Shown here: piece by piece, positions 22,192-33,836 of the stretch
Position numbering within the stretch: the stretch's first letter is position 1
Layout of the letters: each line of letters begins with the position of its first letter
Source: Nannochloris sp. 'desiccata'
Taxonomy: Eukaryota > Chlorophyta > Trebouxiophyceae > Chlorellales > Chlorellaceae
Direction of reading: 5' to 3'
Length of the DNA stretch: 64,000 bases
NCBI GenBank assembly: GCA_019044685.2
Contig: JAGTXX020000011.1
Span: forward strand, 2,468,335 to 2,532,334
Made by a program: the position numbers and the translations under genes
Notes under the pieces: generated by a model
What the model saw: the letters and a program-made list of their open reading frames with translations, nothing else
What the model was told of the DNA's origin: nothing
Databases searched by the model: none

Positions 22192-22411
22192 GGCGGCACA
22201 GCGGTGTAATTTATGCTCGATATTCAATTTCCTATACTGTTTTAATGTTTTCGATGGGTAAAAATGTCAAATGCGGATTATAAAAATTCAAAAAAAAAAT
22301 GATTTCGCCAGAGAGCGCCAAGACACAACAGAGCACGTTTCGATGCTAAATGACAGAAGCAGCTATTTGCCTTGCATTAGGTACCACCATAGAACAATAT
22401 CCAATAGTATT
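22192..22411. promoter_or_regulatory. Head-to-head intergenic region (probable bidirectional promoter)
   Basis: Only 220 bp separate two divergent start codons (22191 minus, 22412 plus). No other coding signal is seen, so both promoters must lie here or in the first exons. Confidence 0.5.
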
Positions 22412-23757
22412 ATGGCGCTCCAAGCCTTGCAAGGGTTGTGCCCCTCTATGCATCTGGCATGCCGACTTGCTAGGCCTTGCTTCCCGCCTAAGTCCACCTT
22501 AAGGAGTTCATTCCGCAGTCTTAAAACAGGAGTGAAACCTAAACTTTGTATAGCAAAAGCATCGAGTGATTTCGGCGCTGACCTTGAGAAGGATATCAAT
22601 GAATCCACATTAGCCGTTGACACCATGGTGCAAGAAATTTCTAAAACTTTATTCATCGACACAGCCACAGCATACGTCGTAGGTAGGCTAGTAGGAAGTT
22701 TTACTTCTTAAAGCGATATGATAACGAAAAACCCAATATGCTTAATAACAAACCCTTGCCTTTAAATCCTACAGGTGAAACTGCAACTGCGGCGGCGTTC
22801 CAAGAGGCTGTTGCTACCACAGTCAAGACCCGTCTAGATACTCTCAACGCGACCTTTCTACCTATAATCAACTCATATATTGAATCCGTTGACGAAAATG
22901 GCGAAGAACAACGCGACTTACTCGGTGTTTTATTGGCAATTAAGGGCCAAGTACTTTCTCAACTAGCTGAACAACTGCCTCCTGAAATGAGAGTAATTCA
23001 AAAAGCGCTCGAAGCTTCTAGTGCAGAAGAGCGAATGCAACTATTACGTACAGAAACCAGCAGTAATAGTACCCCAATTAACCCTGGGTCTTTAGCATTT
23101 ACTGTTGCTCGGATGATCCAAGACTTTGAAGGTGCAGATGATGAGGATGCTGCTGAAGAAATTGCTGACCGGGGTTTACTCGCTAGATTGTGTTTACTAC
23201 GTGAAGAGTTGAGGCAGCTGGCTGATGAGGCCGACATGACACCATGGAAGAAAACAGGGAGCAGTGGTGATTCAAGTGACGTCAACGTAGAAGTGATGGT
23301 AGAGGGCGAGGATGGATATACAAGCATTGAGGAAACTAGCGGTGATGGTGATGCAAGAACAGCTGCTGGTGCTGCTGCTCCAACTGCTGGAGCGTCTCCC
23401 TATACAGCGTTACGTGGTGTCCCAGCACGTGAAGTATCCTTTCTTAAAGAGATCATGGGTGTCGCATCTTCTGAAAAGAGAAGGTCCCTGCTAGAAGCTG
23501 CTTTCCAAGGAAACCCTAAACCGATCAACGGCAGTGGTGGTAATAATAAAAGTGAGACTAGCAGCAATTATATTAATGTAATACGGCCTGGTGCATTCAT
23601 GGACTGCATTAAAGCACTGCAATCAGAGATGCTAGGTCCTCAGTATGGTTATGGCACAGAAACTAACCAAGGAACGTTGGTAAGGTTAGAAGAAGTATGG
23701 AGAGAATCTATTCTGGTGTTAGAAGACATTGCTGGGGACGCTAACTACATGCCTTGA
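22412..23757 (+). CDS. Chloroplast-type conserved protein of the At4g37920 family
   Basis: Exons 22412-22682 and 22775-23757 (intron gtaggc...ctacag, phase 1) give 417 aa. The N-terminus is Ser/Arg/Lys-rich with few acids, as in a plastid transit peptide. The core has the blocks QLAEQLPPEMRVIQKALEA, DRGLLARLCLLREELRQ and VPAREVSFLKEIMGVASSEK followed by RRSLLEAAFQG. I recall corresponding blocks (EQLPPEVQVI, LLARLVLIREEARN, LPESEVNFLTKLV) in the Arabidopsis chloroplast protein At4g37920. The biochemical function is unknown. Acidic and Ala-rich linkers separate the blocks. An in-frame ATG further upstream (22271) exists, but the transit-like start is preferred. TGTAA signals lie 41 and 64 nt after the stop. 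Confidence 0.7.
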
Positions 23758-23859
23758 AAGAGGAAAGTTTTGTTAAAGTCCATTTGTACAAGGTATTTGT
23801 AAAATAATTGGAATTGTTTTTGTAAGAGAAACAAAATAGCGGTTTGAAAATATACAAAG

Positions 23860-25886
23860 TCAAGTCCTATCAACTTGAGTGTGTCGTTTAATCTGTCCAG
23901 TGCTAGCAGAAGATGCAGCACGGTGTTGCTTTGCCCTTTCTATTAAATTCCAATAAACTTGAGGTTGCATTCCTGCAGAAGGACCTAATTGAGATTCTAG
24001 AATCTCTGCTATGTGGAATAAAGAAGCTTCGTGCCACGCAGGAGCCATTATTTGCAAACCAACAGGAAGCTTATCGGGGGAACTGTTGTTATTAGATTTA
24101 TTCTTGCTGGTGCTACCACCCGTGGCACTACCGACAGGAACTGTTATTGCCGGCAAGCCTAGCATATTCGCCAATTGGGCAAATCGCATTGACTTTACAG
24201 CTGTGCTAACATCAGAAGCTCCACCAGAGAGAGATGCAGGTCGAATTTGTGGTGCTGCGGTGGGTGTTGTCGGTGTAATAATAAAATCAATCTTTTCAGA
24301 ATCAAAAATATGACGCACTGCATCATCTAATTTTCTACGAACCTTTTGCGCATTGATATACGCTGCGGCAGAAAACCCATCAGCTATAGCGAGACTAATC
24401 CTAACTTCAGCTGTCAACTGTTTCCTTGTAGCAAAGTTGGAAATATACTCGCCCATGTTTGCTCGCATTTCTGATGTAATTGTGACACTATGCGCCGGAA
24501 GAAGGTCATTTAAATGAGGTATAACAATAGGTTTTATGATCAAACCTGCACCTTGTAGTAATTTGACTGCATGTTTGCATGCTCTGACCACCTCTGGGTC
24601 AGCGTGCTCAAACCAAGCCCAGTGGATACCTGCTGTTAATCCAGTTGCTGAGATAATAGTACTAGACAAGTTAGGGAGTGCTAATGGGGGTGGCATAGGC
24701 AGCATGCCATGCTGTTCATGCCCTTTATTTGCTAGCATGGCATATAGTAAAGCACAATCTCTGACAGTGGGCGCCATAGGGCCACAGCATGTTACAGTAT
24801 GAGCAATCGAGGGGCTTGGAAGAGCGCAAATTCTTGAAGCTGTGGGTTTCAAACCTACAATGCCACACAAACCTGCTGGAATGCGGATACTCCCACCGCC
24901 ATCTGTGCCAATTGCAAACGTTAGAAGACCTGATGCTACTGCTGCCCCTGCTCCGGAGGAGCTTCCTCCAGTGTGATAGTCGACATTGTGGGGATTACGA
25001 GGTGTTCCGTGAACTGTATTTAGGCCTGAAGTACCTAGACCTATCTCATGCATATTTAATTTCCCGGCTAAAATCGCTCCAGCTTGTAGTAAAGCTGCAA
25101 CACCAGGAATAGTGCCAGTGACTGGTCTATGAGTTGCTAAGAATGCCGTGCCCGCAGTGGTAGGGTATCCATCGACATCAAGCTCATCTTTGACACCGAA
25201 TATAACACCATCGAGTATTGAAAGAGGGTTTCCAGCAGCGTATCGTTCAGTAGATGCAGCAGCGGCAGTGCGTATAGCAGCAGGACGGTGCTCGATGAAA
25301 AGTCTAAGCGGAGGAGACATTATTTCGCTTTCTTCGACAGCTACGATGAACGCTTCGGCGACATCGCTTGGAGTTAAAGCATTGCTAAGATAGGACGCAT
25401 GAAATTCAAGCGCGGAGCAGCGGAGATAAGAGCTAGGATTTTCTATTAGGCCAAGGGAATCAACGAAGGCAGCCGCAGTGGTTGCACCATCTGCATCTTG
25501 CGGGATAATACAGGCTTGATTCTGCGTTTCTGATGGATACCCATTGGTATCTGGTGTGAATAGGGGTTCACATGCAAAGCTTTTCTCTTCTAAAGTCTGA
25601 GGAATATTATTTCGGCGTAAAAGGACGGAGCGGATGCTGGAAAATAGACCGCTCTCAATAAGACCAAGGAAAATTCTCAATGGGGTGCCTGCAGAATTAA
25701 AAAATGATATTGCATGAGATGGAATCTCTAAAAGTGGGCGAAGTGCTGAATCGAAGCATTGGAATCATTAATGCAGGAGAACTCCATCTCATTGGGGGTT
25801 TAGGATCAGGACATGTCACCGAGGGAATCCTTACCTAACAACACAGGAGAAGACACCTCCTCTGCGCGATATTCATCCTCTGACAT
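23860..25886 (-). CDS. Amidase-signature enzyme, plant FAAH-like
   Basis: Exons 25835-25886 and 23860-25688 (intron gtaagg...ctgcag, phase 1) give 626 aa. The amidase-signature triad is visible: catalytic Lys in FGVKDELD (about residue 184) and the Ser-cisSer-Lys region GGSSSGAGAAVASG with GTDGGGSIRIPAGLCG. Flanking blocks AGKLNMHEIGLGTSGLN, HGTPRNPHN, GLKPTASRI and CCGPMAPTVRDCALLYA match plant fatty-acid-amide hydrolases more closely than GatA. Such enzymes hydrolyse N-acylethanolamines to fatty acid and ethanolamine, usually at endomembranes. The C-terminus has a low-complexity insert (KNKSNNNSS) before the conserved LPVGLQIMAPAWHE block. Substrate is inferred from similarity only. Confidence 0.82.
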
Positions 25887-26237
25887 TATGATTTATTAAA
25901 GGGATCAATTGTGTAGTATCATCCACCTGAATAGAAAAGGTTACGAGACCCGAGCCATGCCACGTGCCCCCAAAATTTAAACTCGGTTTTATCTGTCTAT
26001 TTGAGCAAAGGTCAAAGTCTATAACGAAAAACTATTCAGTCTATCATACAGTGAGCTTACTCGAAGCCACTTAATGTAGATGACGCGGCAACTACTTACA
26101 AGCAGGCAAAAATAAAGTTTTAAGCTATTTATTATGAACACTTGGCCATCGATATCGCCACCGCTGCCACTCACTCTCATATGAATATCAAAAAATAAAC
26201 AAATAAATAAACCAAATAAAAAAAAAAACAAATCTAA
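25887..26237. other. Intergenic, no gene seen
   Basis: A 351-bp AT-rich interval between two minus-strand genes. It should hold the FAAH-like promoter and the 3'UTR of the 7-TM gene; TTACA (TGTAA on the minus strand) occurs near 26095. Confidence 0.5.
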
Positions 26238-27206
26238 TTATACACTTTCATCTTGGAAGGTACTATTGCTCTCATTTGGAACTACTGAAGACCCTGAAGA
26301 CGTATAATTGGTCATATCCAAAGACGAACTTGCCGTCTTTCTAAAAGTTTTGAACACATTAAGCACTCCACCAAGCTTCTTTTCCACCTTTAGGTCATCC
26401 CTATCATTGCAGAAATTTTCATACCCAGCTCCCAGGGCAATACGAGCCAATAAGCGAGGTATCGTTACTATAACTTGCTCTATCAATGCCGGCAAAACGA
26501 TGAGAGTGTAGTAAAATTCGGGATTTCGGGCGTATTTAAATGGCTGATACATAGCTACAAGGCTAAATATAACAGCAATGAGCAATAAAAGACAGCATAG
26601 AAGTGAAATTAGAATGAGTCTATCCTGCCGTACTAGTGGTTCCTTTCCACCACGTTGGGGAGAGGTGATTGAGTAGTACACCGCCATGCTGACAACGCTC
26701 GTAACAAGAGTGGCATTGGTAAAAATAGCCCAGCTTGAAGCGAGACGGAGCTTGCTGGCAGTTTCTAAATGGCTTGGAGTGGGGTATCCGTACACTAGCG
26801 TGGCATAGCAGACACCTAAGATTATTCCAAAAGTAATAAAAGGAAATATAAGCCATCGAACGGCAATCCGTAAGTTGAGTTTTTTAGCAAAGGGAGGTTG
26901 AGAAGGCTCAGAAGCATTTTTAAACCAGCATGTCAACACAATTATCTGTGCAGTAAAAGCTATGGTAAGACCAGCACCAGAAAGAACAAAGAATATGGCG
27001 AAATAGTTGTTGTTCGGTGGGGTGCCTTTGCCAACGTCATTATGGTAGGCGGCATTGAAGGAAAAAGCTATTAGTCTTAATAATGTGGACATTCCAGAGA
27101 GCAAGTACAGCCTGAATTTGGTGATGCGGAAGTTAACTAGGGCTCCGACCAAGAGAATAGCAAAGATGCAGGCAACTGCAATAGCAGCAGATTCGTTGAC
27201 AAGCAT
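26238..27206 (-). CDS. Seven-TM membrane protein, unrecognised
   Basis: A single exon of 322 aa from the ATG at 27206. Seven hydrophobic helices are evident: AAIAVACIFAILLVGALVNF, the RLYLLSGMSTLLRLIAFSF region, an AIFFVLSGAGLTIAF block, LIFPFITFGIILGVCYATLV, IFTNATLVTSVVSMAVYY, LISLLCCLLLLIAVIFSLVA and LIVLPALIEQVIVTIPRLLA. The C-tail is hydrophilic and Ser/Asn-rich. Topology recalls fungal RTA1-like or plant TOM1/THH1-type 7-TM proteins, but no signature clinches either. There are no Cys-rich or ligand domains. The role is unknown. Confidence 0.65.
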   Translation of the reverse strand: MLVNESAAIAVACIFAILLVGALVNFRITKFRLYLLSGMSTLLRLIAFSFNAAYHNDVGKGTPPNNNYFAIFFVLSGAGLTIAFTAQIIVLTCWFKNASEPSQPPFAKKLNLRIAVRWLIFPFITFGIILGVCYATLVYGYPTPSHLETASKLRLASSWAIFTNATLVTSVVSMAVYYSITSPQRGGKEPLVRQDRLILISLLCCLLLLIAVIFSLVAMYQPFKYARNPEFYYTLIVLPALIEQVIVTIPRLLARIALGAGYENFCNDRDDLKVEKKLGGVLNVFKTFRKTASSSLDMTNYTSSGSSVVPNESNSTFQDESV

Positions 27207-27654
27207 GACTAATGAAGGGCAAAGATTCAAGCAAAACTCAAAAGAAAGCCGCAAGAACCGGTGAATTTCAATTCATATACCGTATAAGAATCTATTCCCT
27301 CAATTAATTTTCAAAATAGCAATTGAGCTATACTTTCGTTTCGGCGAGCAAAAATCATTTGTCATTTTAAAATATTCATGCTTTAATCATAAATGTCCTC
27401 ACTATGAAGCGATACATAAATAACCACAGTTCAATAAATATCCGATAAATGCAGCTTTTAGGTCAATTGCATGATCTTGAAGGCTTTGCGTTGCGTCCTA
27501 AGTGCCGGGCCCCCCCACTGCGGCAGTCAGAGCTGAGCTCCGTGAATCATCATAGATACCCTGCACTCAAAAGCAAAGTTGAGCTTCAGCGTCGGCTCAT
27601 TTTTTTCTTAACTGTAGAATCACCAAACGTACGCATCAAAAAAGGCAAGCAACA
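27207..27654. other. Head-to-head intergenic region, no gene seen
   Basis: 448 bp between the divergent 7-TM gene and transaldolase. A 75-codon open frame at 27449-27676 overlaps the transaldolase start and looks non-coding. Promoters of both genes must be here. Confidence 0.5.
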
Positions 27655-28940
27655 ATGGCACCTGCTTGGGGCTTAAGCTCTTCAAAAGGCGTCCAGATGA
27701 GAGGAATGGCCAAAGACCTTCGAAACCGCACCCAACACCGCGGCAACGTTTCAAAGGCCGTTACAGCTTACGTTCAGGGAGAATGCGTCGGGATCCGCCC
27801 TCCAATTGTCAAGGTGAGGCCTACGAGTTTGAACAGCATTCTTGCAAACTTTCGAGATTTAATTTACCCCCAAAGAAAACCCTAAGTTTCCGCACATTGT
27901 TGGCCTAACGGCCGCCTCAGATTGAGCAATATTATATTCAGGTCAAGTATCATAAGGATGATCACTTTTGAACACAACTTTTGCAGGCAAACAATCAATT
28001 GGAAGCGTTGAAGGTCATGAGCAAGGTTGTTGCTGACACTGGCGAGCTTCAGCTTATAGAACGCTACCGTCCGATCGACGCCACCACCAATCCTACACTG
28101 ATCTACAAAGCAGTCCAAAACCCTGAATATGAGCACTTTTTACAGCATGCAATCGATCAAGAAGGGCGTAAAGCTCCGGTTTCCGCCATTGCTGACGGTC
28201 TTGCTGTTGCCATTGGCTCTCAAATTCTTAGAATCGTTCCCGGTAGGGTCTCTACAGAAGTTGATGCACGTCTCAGCTTTGATACCATAGCAACAGCAGA
28301 CAAAGCATTGCATTTGTTGGATCTCTACTCCAAAGCGGGATTTGACCCTTCAAGGATTTATATCAAAATTGCAGCTACCTGGGAAGGTATTAGAGCCTGT
28401 GAACGTTTACAAAAAGAAGGCATCGACTGTAATATGACTCTCCTTTTCAGTTTTGCACAAGCTGCTGCATGCGCAGATGCCGGTGCTGCTTTAATCTCTC
28501 CCTTTGTCGGCCGTATCTTAGACTGGCATAAGAAGAATAAAGGCAGAGACTACACTGCAGAAGAGGATCCAGGTGTATTAAGTGTCAAACGCATTTACAA
28601 CTACTACAAACAGTATGGCTATCGCACTACTGTGATGGCTGCGTCATTCCGTACTGTCGATGAAGTCCGTGCTCTTGCTGGAATTGATGCTATAACGATC
28701 TCTCCTGCTATTTTAGAACAGCTGGAGAATAGTACTGAAGATTTACCGTATCAACTGTGGTCTGATATGGGTGGATGTATCGATCCATTGATAGATATGG
28801 GTTCTCACGCACATAACGTGTTTGAACAAGTGCATGGTGGTGATGCAATGGCAGTAGAGAAGTTGGCTGAAGGGGTTGAAGGCTTCAGTGAAGATGCAGT
28901 GAAATTAGAAGCGCTGTTGATTGAGAAATTGGGTAAATAA
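27655..28940 (+). CDS. Transaldolase (TalB class)
   Basis: Exons 27655-27813 and 27987-28940 (intron gtgagg...ttgcag, phase 0) give 370 aa. Exon 1 encodes a 53-residue basic N-terminal extension absent from bacterial TalB, possibly an organelle transit peptide. Exon 2 holds the complete enzyme: VVADTGELQLIERY with the catalytic Asp, DATTNPTLIYKA, GRVSTEVDARLSFD, IKIAATWEGI (Schiff-base Lys) and NMTLLFSFAQAAACADAGA. Transaldolase transfers dihydroxyacetone units between sugar phosphates in the non-oxidative pentose phosphate pathway. All catalytic positions I can identify are intact. A TGTAA lies 7 nt after the stop. The gene is convergent with the SET gene. Confidence 0.93.
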
Positions 28941-29178
28941 TAATAATGTAAATTACGTATTTGTATAGATAGATGTTTTTGAATAAATTTGGTGTCGTGT
29001 CGGCATCCTCTGTTTCTGGTTTACTTGTTTTTTTCCCCTTGCATCTTCTCTCGGTCCTAGCTGAATAATAAATCTACATACAACATGTCTAATATACTAT
29101 GAATAGACAACAAGCAAGACGATTAGCGATTTGTTTGAATTGATAGCGCTTAATGTAAATTCTATAGAATTCTCTACC

Positions 29179-30691
29179 CTAAAGCCCCTGCAATTCGAGA
29201 GCTAGTCGTTCAGCTGAACATTTTTCACATTCACACTGAAATCCATAATCTCTCAATTCTTCTGTTCTTTCCTCCAAAGAATCTGCATCTTCTGAACTAT
29301 AACTTATAGTAATCTCTTCACCTGGAGATATTTTGCCGACTGCCAAAATCACAGCATTTCCATTTTTATCTTGATCTCGTTTAAACGCCCGGGCATTGGG
29401 CACACAGCTATGATTCAAACACGCTTGTAGAGAATAAAATGCATTCCCTAGACATGCCCATTCAAATTCACACTCCATTATACCGTGCAAACCGCCATAT
29501 GCATCAATAGATTTATATTTATTTAGATTAATTTTATCTTCTTCTGTTAACTCATTTTCAACGTCTTCGACTTCTTGCGCCCAAAGTGGTACTGGACTAG
29601 CCACCACCATGGATAAATTGTTTAATTCAAACATTCCTATAAGCGAACCCCAAATATGAAGGTGTACTGCAGCTGGAAAGTGCTCAACTAACGTAGAATT
29701 ACGGTGTTTTATTGCTTCTATAAGTAAATTTAAAGAATCTTCAGCCATTTCCTTCATATCCCTGCGGAATTGATCTTCTTCTTCTGTTGGGACGTCAGAA
29801 GGGAGAGCGACAGCGTCCCACCAAAGAGCTTTGTGACCCATTTTAAATAATATCCATGCCTCTTTCAAAGCAAGCCACTTCATAGTTTCGGTCTCTTGAT
29901 TACTTTCCTGCAATTGGCGCTCGGCTTCTAGCAACACTAATGCCACCGCCTGTGCTGCTAAAATAAAAACATCATTTGTAGACTCAGCATGTTGATAGAA
30001 CTCCTCAATTAATGGATCGTTTGTACCCGTACTATGTGAAGAGGTGCAGCCATTTCTTTCTAATCTATTACTTGAGTTCGCAGGGCATAATAGAGAGTGG
30101 TGAGCATGCCACGATGCATCTCTGCACTCTACACTGCAGTATACAGCCTCGCAGCATGGCCCCATACGGCAAGGTATGATCGAAGGCAATGGAAATTCAT
30201 CTGAACATGGTAATTTTGGCAATGAAGAGTTAGTCTCATCTTCATTGGTGCTACTGCCACCGATCACTGACTGTTCATGATCCCAGTTATTAGCGAGCTG
30301 TTCTTCAATGCTTCCTACCATGGCAAAACATCTAGAACACACTAGACCACTGCCACGTGTTTCTGCATGCTGTATAGATACTACATGCGGTTCTTCCAGC
30401 ACTAGTTCTTCATCTAAAAATAATTTTGTTGCAAAGACGCCTTTGCCACGACCGTCACCGGCATCTGGACGAACTTCCAAACCTAGATTCTTGGTTTTCT
30501 GCATTGCATTGATATTTGATGACGATATAATTAGTCGATGAAGAAAACTTTAAATCATGCAAGCATAACTATGAAGGAAGAATATAAATTCGCATCGCAT
30601 GGGTTGAACTTGCCTCAAAAAAAAATGCTTTAATCTCAGCCGCAGAGGGTATCTGCAGCAATTCAGATACTTGATCTTCTATTTGTGGCAT
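29179..30691 (-). CDS. SET/MYND-type lysine methyltransferase, ATXR2-like
   Basis: Exons 30614-30691 and 29179-30498 give 465 aa. The intron has a GC donor (gag|gcaagt) and a tgcag acceptor. The phase-0 join links EIKAFFFE to KTKNLGLEVRPDAGDGRGKG, matching the pre-SET start of ATXR2/SMYD-type proteins. Next come the first SET half (GKGVFATKLFLDEELVLEEP), a CxxC pair (CSRC) and a MYND-like zinc cluster (CCEAVYCSVECRDASWHAHH...C). The C-terminal SET half has LNHSCVPNARAF and GEEITISYS with a post-SET CECEKC. Family members methylate lysines on histone H3 or other proteins. The methyl site is not predictable from the sequence. If the upstream exon were ignored, a shorter start at 30504 would be chosen. 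Confidence 0.82.
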
Positions 30692-30821
30692 AATGCACCT
30701 TCCAAAAATTATTAAATATGCTTGGCATGGTCTAAACTTTTCCCTGCTTTTCATGTTTTGATGGCGTAGCTGGTGGTTTCTTCAAATGTTCCCACTTAAG
30801 TTTACACGTAAGCAACAGTAT

Positions 30822-32601
30822 TTATCGAACACGATGCTGCACTGCTGAAAACAACGCATCAACTTCATCAGCCTCTATACTAGCTTCCCTCTCAATAAAG
30901 CCCTCTGCCTCCACTTCTGTTGCCGCAAATGCCGTCGCTTGTGCTGCTTTCCTTGCATCTGGTCCATATGTCCAGTGCAGTCCAGTATATAGCGCTAAAT
31001 CAATACTCCAGGGTAAAATCATAAAAACTAATAATGCTTCACCTAGTGCTTCTGCATTCGCCAGATCCTTGTCTCTATCTCCACTGGGAGTTGCTGCCCC
31101 GTTGAAACCAAAAACTTCCTCCCCAACAAGACCTACTAATGGAGCTGTACACGCAGCAAGAGCAGTTTCAAAGCATCTATCAAAGGCGTATACCAATGTC
31201 CGCTGCTTTTCGGGTACAATTTCCGCAAAAAGAGGGTTATTACACGCCGGAGCAGGCCAAGCTTTGACCAGACCAAAAGTGAAGAGGACTCCAGCATAGA
31301 GACCTGCTGACGAGACACTTGCATCCCCTTTGGGGAGTCCCTTTGTTAGTAAAAACGCAAATGGAATTCCAGATGCTACACTAATCTGTGCAACAACTAT
31401 TCTACCATGTACAGGCCATCTTATTGCTGCTCCGTCACCTAGAACGCCACCAAGCATGCCTCCAACAGCGACTCCAGCCATGAATACTGCCACCAGGGCA
31501 GAGGCGGTGAATGCAGGAAAACCAAGTAATTGGAAATAAAGAGTGAGGTAGACCAATGCAGACCAAGGAATGTTGCCAAAAATACCTTAGATAACATACG
31601 TTATTAATAAAAGACGTTAGATACTGATAAATAAAAACAAAAAAATGAAAGTAAGAAAATTTTGCTTTGTTCTTTTTGTTCTCTCTTTCTTATTTCTTAC
31701 CTTGCACCACTGTTAGTGTAAAGGAAGGGACGTTTAATAAAGCTGACATTTCGTTTCTCAGCGATTTGCAGGCTTTAGTAAATGTTTTCGGCGTTTCAGT
31801 GATGTTTCTTCTATTGTAGATAAATCGAGGGTCTTCAACTGCAAAATTTAGAAAACCAACTGCCACTGCTGCCGTGGCGGCACCTACAAATGCAACGCGC
31901 CAGCCCTCTACATGTCCAAATCTGCTCCAGGACGCTGCAAATTAAGAAAAATAAAGAATATTTATTACTGCGCTGTATTGATATGTGGAAATTCAGGATC
32001 CCTTCTTCCTTTAAACAGCAGATCAATAAAAAAACAATCTCACCGATATTTGTTGCTAAGAGAGCACCGATCATGCCTCCAGCCGATGCAGATAAGTGCA
32101 TGACCCCAAATGCACGCCCTCGTGTCTGTGGAGTATGGTAATCGGCTACTATCGATTGTGCATTAGGTACGATAAGTGCAAGACTTGCTCCCGCCAGAGC
32201 CCAACTTGGGAGAGCAGCGGCTAGGCTACTGGACAAAGCGAAGAGAACAGCGCATAATGACCAAATCATGCATCCAATACCGATCATGTGTCCTCGATGG
32301 TATGCATTTCCTGTTTGAAAAAATGGTTTTGCCCAATTAAATAAAACTAGAAGCTGTGAGCAAGTTTCTTTGAGGAACCTAAAACCTCACCTGCAAGTCC
32401 TCCCAGGGGTGAAACGACGGCTTGCGCCAATGAGCGAGCTAGAGTCAAGTATCCAAGGTGAGACGGAGAGCTACCAAAGCTTTTCGCCACATAACTATAA
32501 ACTGAAGGAAGCACTTGCTCACTTGAACGCTCGAGGACCGTTGCCAAATTTGTGGCCACAATAGTTCTTGCGCGCCCTAGTGGGGCTGCAGACACATCCA
32601 T
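30822..32601 (-). CDS. Major facilitator superfamily transporter (plant UNE2/Spinster-like family)
   Basis: Four exons, 32391-32601, 32044-32310, 31701-31934 and 30822-31585, all with phase-1 GT-AG introns, give 491 aa with about 12 helices. Visible motifs are VATNLATVLERSSEQVLPSV, DYHTPQTRGRAFGVMHL (the loop after TM4-5) and EGWRVAFVGA. The second half has QGIFGNIPWSALVYLTLY, GGMLGGVLGD and NNPLFAEIVPEKQRTLVYAF. These blocks match plant MFS proteins related to unfertilized-embryo-sac 2. The substrate is unknown. The C-tail is acidic. The ATG is 216 bp head-to-head from the TMA7 start. TGTAA lies 16 nt past the stop on the minus strand. Confidence 0.85.
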
Positions 32602-32817
32602 TGGACATTACCACATTGTTTAAGAGAGATCATCTTGCAATTGTGCTTGAAAATGGGGTTGAAAAAAAAACCGCACAGCACACCTCACGGCAGAGATTCC
32701 ACACCAGCAACCAACCAAGAGTCCCCCAAAAACTAGTTAATAGATCTATTATCTCGTTGATAAGTGTTCGAATATATATTAAACAATTCTTTTTAGTCCG
32801 CTCAACAAGTTTTTGAT
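32602..32817. promoter_or_regulatory. Head-to-head intergenic region, MFS gene / TMA7
   Basis: 216 bp separate the divergent start codons at 32601 and 32818. It is a probable bidirectional promoter with no other coding signal. Confidence 0.5.
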
Positions 32818-33308
32818 ATGCCAGGTACGCTGATAAATAAATAAAGGATTCAAATTTAAATATTCCAAACTTTGTCCTATGGAACTAATGGACGAAAGTC
32901 TGTTCCTATATATTGCGAAAACTGCAGGAAAAGAAGGTGGCAAGGCCAAGCCTTTAAAGGTACGTTTATTTGCACTATTGTATTGTGTTTGCCTTGCTCT
33001 CGATGGCCCGTCGGCTGTCCAAAAAGTTGTATTCTGATATGAGTTCCTCATTTAACCTTGATGTCTGCAGAAGCCAAAAGCTACAAAAGATTACGACGAG
33101 GACGATAAGGAGTTCTTGAAGAAGAAGAAGGTGCGATTTCTTGCGCCTTGAATAATATTTGAAATAAATGCCCGTCCGTCGTGTTGATTCATCTTCACTT
33201 GAAATTTCTGAACTAACACGTATGATCTACATCTTACAAACTTTTCAGGAAGAGGAAGCAGCTTTGAAAAAAGCAAGGGAGGCTTTACTCAAGGGTAAGA
33301 AGAAGTAA
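32818..33308 (+). CDS. TMA7: Translation machinery-associated protein 7 (TMA7/CCDC72 family)
   Basis: Four tiny exons, 32818-32824, 32928-32959, 33071-33130 and 33249-33308, encode 52 aa. Introns have gtacgc, gtacgt and gtgcga donors and ...tgcag/...ttcag acceptors with consistent phases 1, 0, 0. The product starts MPGKEGGKAKPLKKPKATKD, continues YDEDDKEFLKKKKEEEAALK and ends ALLKGKKK. This is the Lys-rich pattern of TMA7 (GG-K-KPLK, then DEDD-xF-K-K-K). TMA7 is a small ribosome-associated protein in yeast and animals; its function is poorly defined. The exons are far too short for simple ORF finding. Its stop is only 5 nt before the next start codon. Confidence 0.82.
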
Positions 33309-33313
33309 ATATT

Positions 33314-33520
33314 ATGAAAGCAGAAAAGGAAGAAGATAGCTTTTCTCGTCTGGACTGCTTGAGTTGTCGTATAACTGGCACTGCTGTTTGTCTTGGCTTA
33401 AGTGCTTATCTCACTGCTCAAACATACGCAAGACCTCCTACATCTCCTGCTCAACGTATCTTTACTTTGGCATTTGCTGGAGGATTTGCTGCTTTAGGTA
33501 TTGCTCGAGCTATTGTTTAA
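33314..33520 (+). CDS. Small two-TM protein, DUF4536/DMAC1-like
   Basis: 68 aa. The signature DCLSCRITGTAVCLGLSAYL forms a Cys-x-x-Cys followed by a hydrophobic helix. A second helix is IFTLAFAGGFAALGIARAIV. This resembles DUF4536/distal membrane-arm assembly component 1 (DMAC1/TMEM261), a mitochondrial inner-membrane protein linked to complex I assembly; assignment is by motif only. The ATG (33314) lies 5 nt after the TMA7 stop (33306-33308) in another frame, and no intron or promoter-sized gap separates them. The two may share a transcript. Confidence 0.62.
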   Translation: MKAEKEEDSFSRLDCLSCRITGTAVCLGLSAYLTAQTYARPPTSPAQRIFTLAFAGGFAALGIARAIV

Positions 33521-33836
33521 GTTTTTTTATTTCCTGTTTTTCACGCTCAATTTGAGTTAGTAGGCTATCATTTTAATTTAACAACACGGTTGAAACGCGC
33601 GACAATCATATATTACTGGTCTGAGTCAATCCGCTATGTCCCCTAATAGCAGAGGCCCAGCAAGGGAGTAATAAAACAGGCACAGGTCATCAATAGAAAC
33701 AACTTTAGCACAATGATGGTGATGGTGGTGGACGATGGAATATGGAGGATGGGTGAGAGAACAGAACAAAGCCAACGGTTATAAAAATGATGAAAAACAA
33801 ACAAGAAGGATAATGATTCATGCAAAATTAAACAGT
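33521..33836. other. Tail-to-tail intergenic region, no gene seen
   Basis: 316 bp between the convergent DMAC1-like gene and the FAS1 gene. It should contain both 3'UTRs. GTGATGGTGGTGG short repeats occur near 33716. Confidence 0.5.

Noticed and set aside
27449..27676. Open frame overlapping the transaldolase start
   Set aside because: No family pattern and out of frame with exon 1 of transaldolase, which joins cleanly to the enzyme core.
32880..33250. Minus-strand open frames across the TMA7 exons
   Set aside because: The plus strand gives a four-exon TMA7 with consistent splice phases; the minus frames are shadows.
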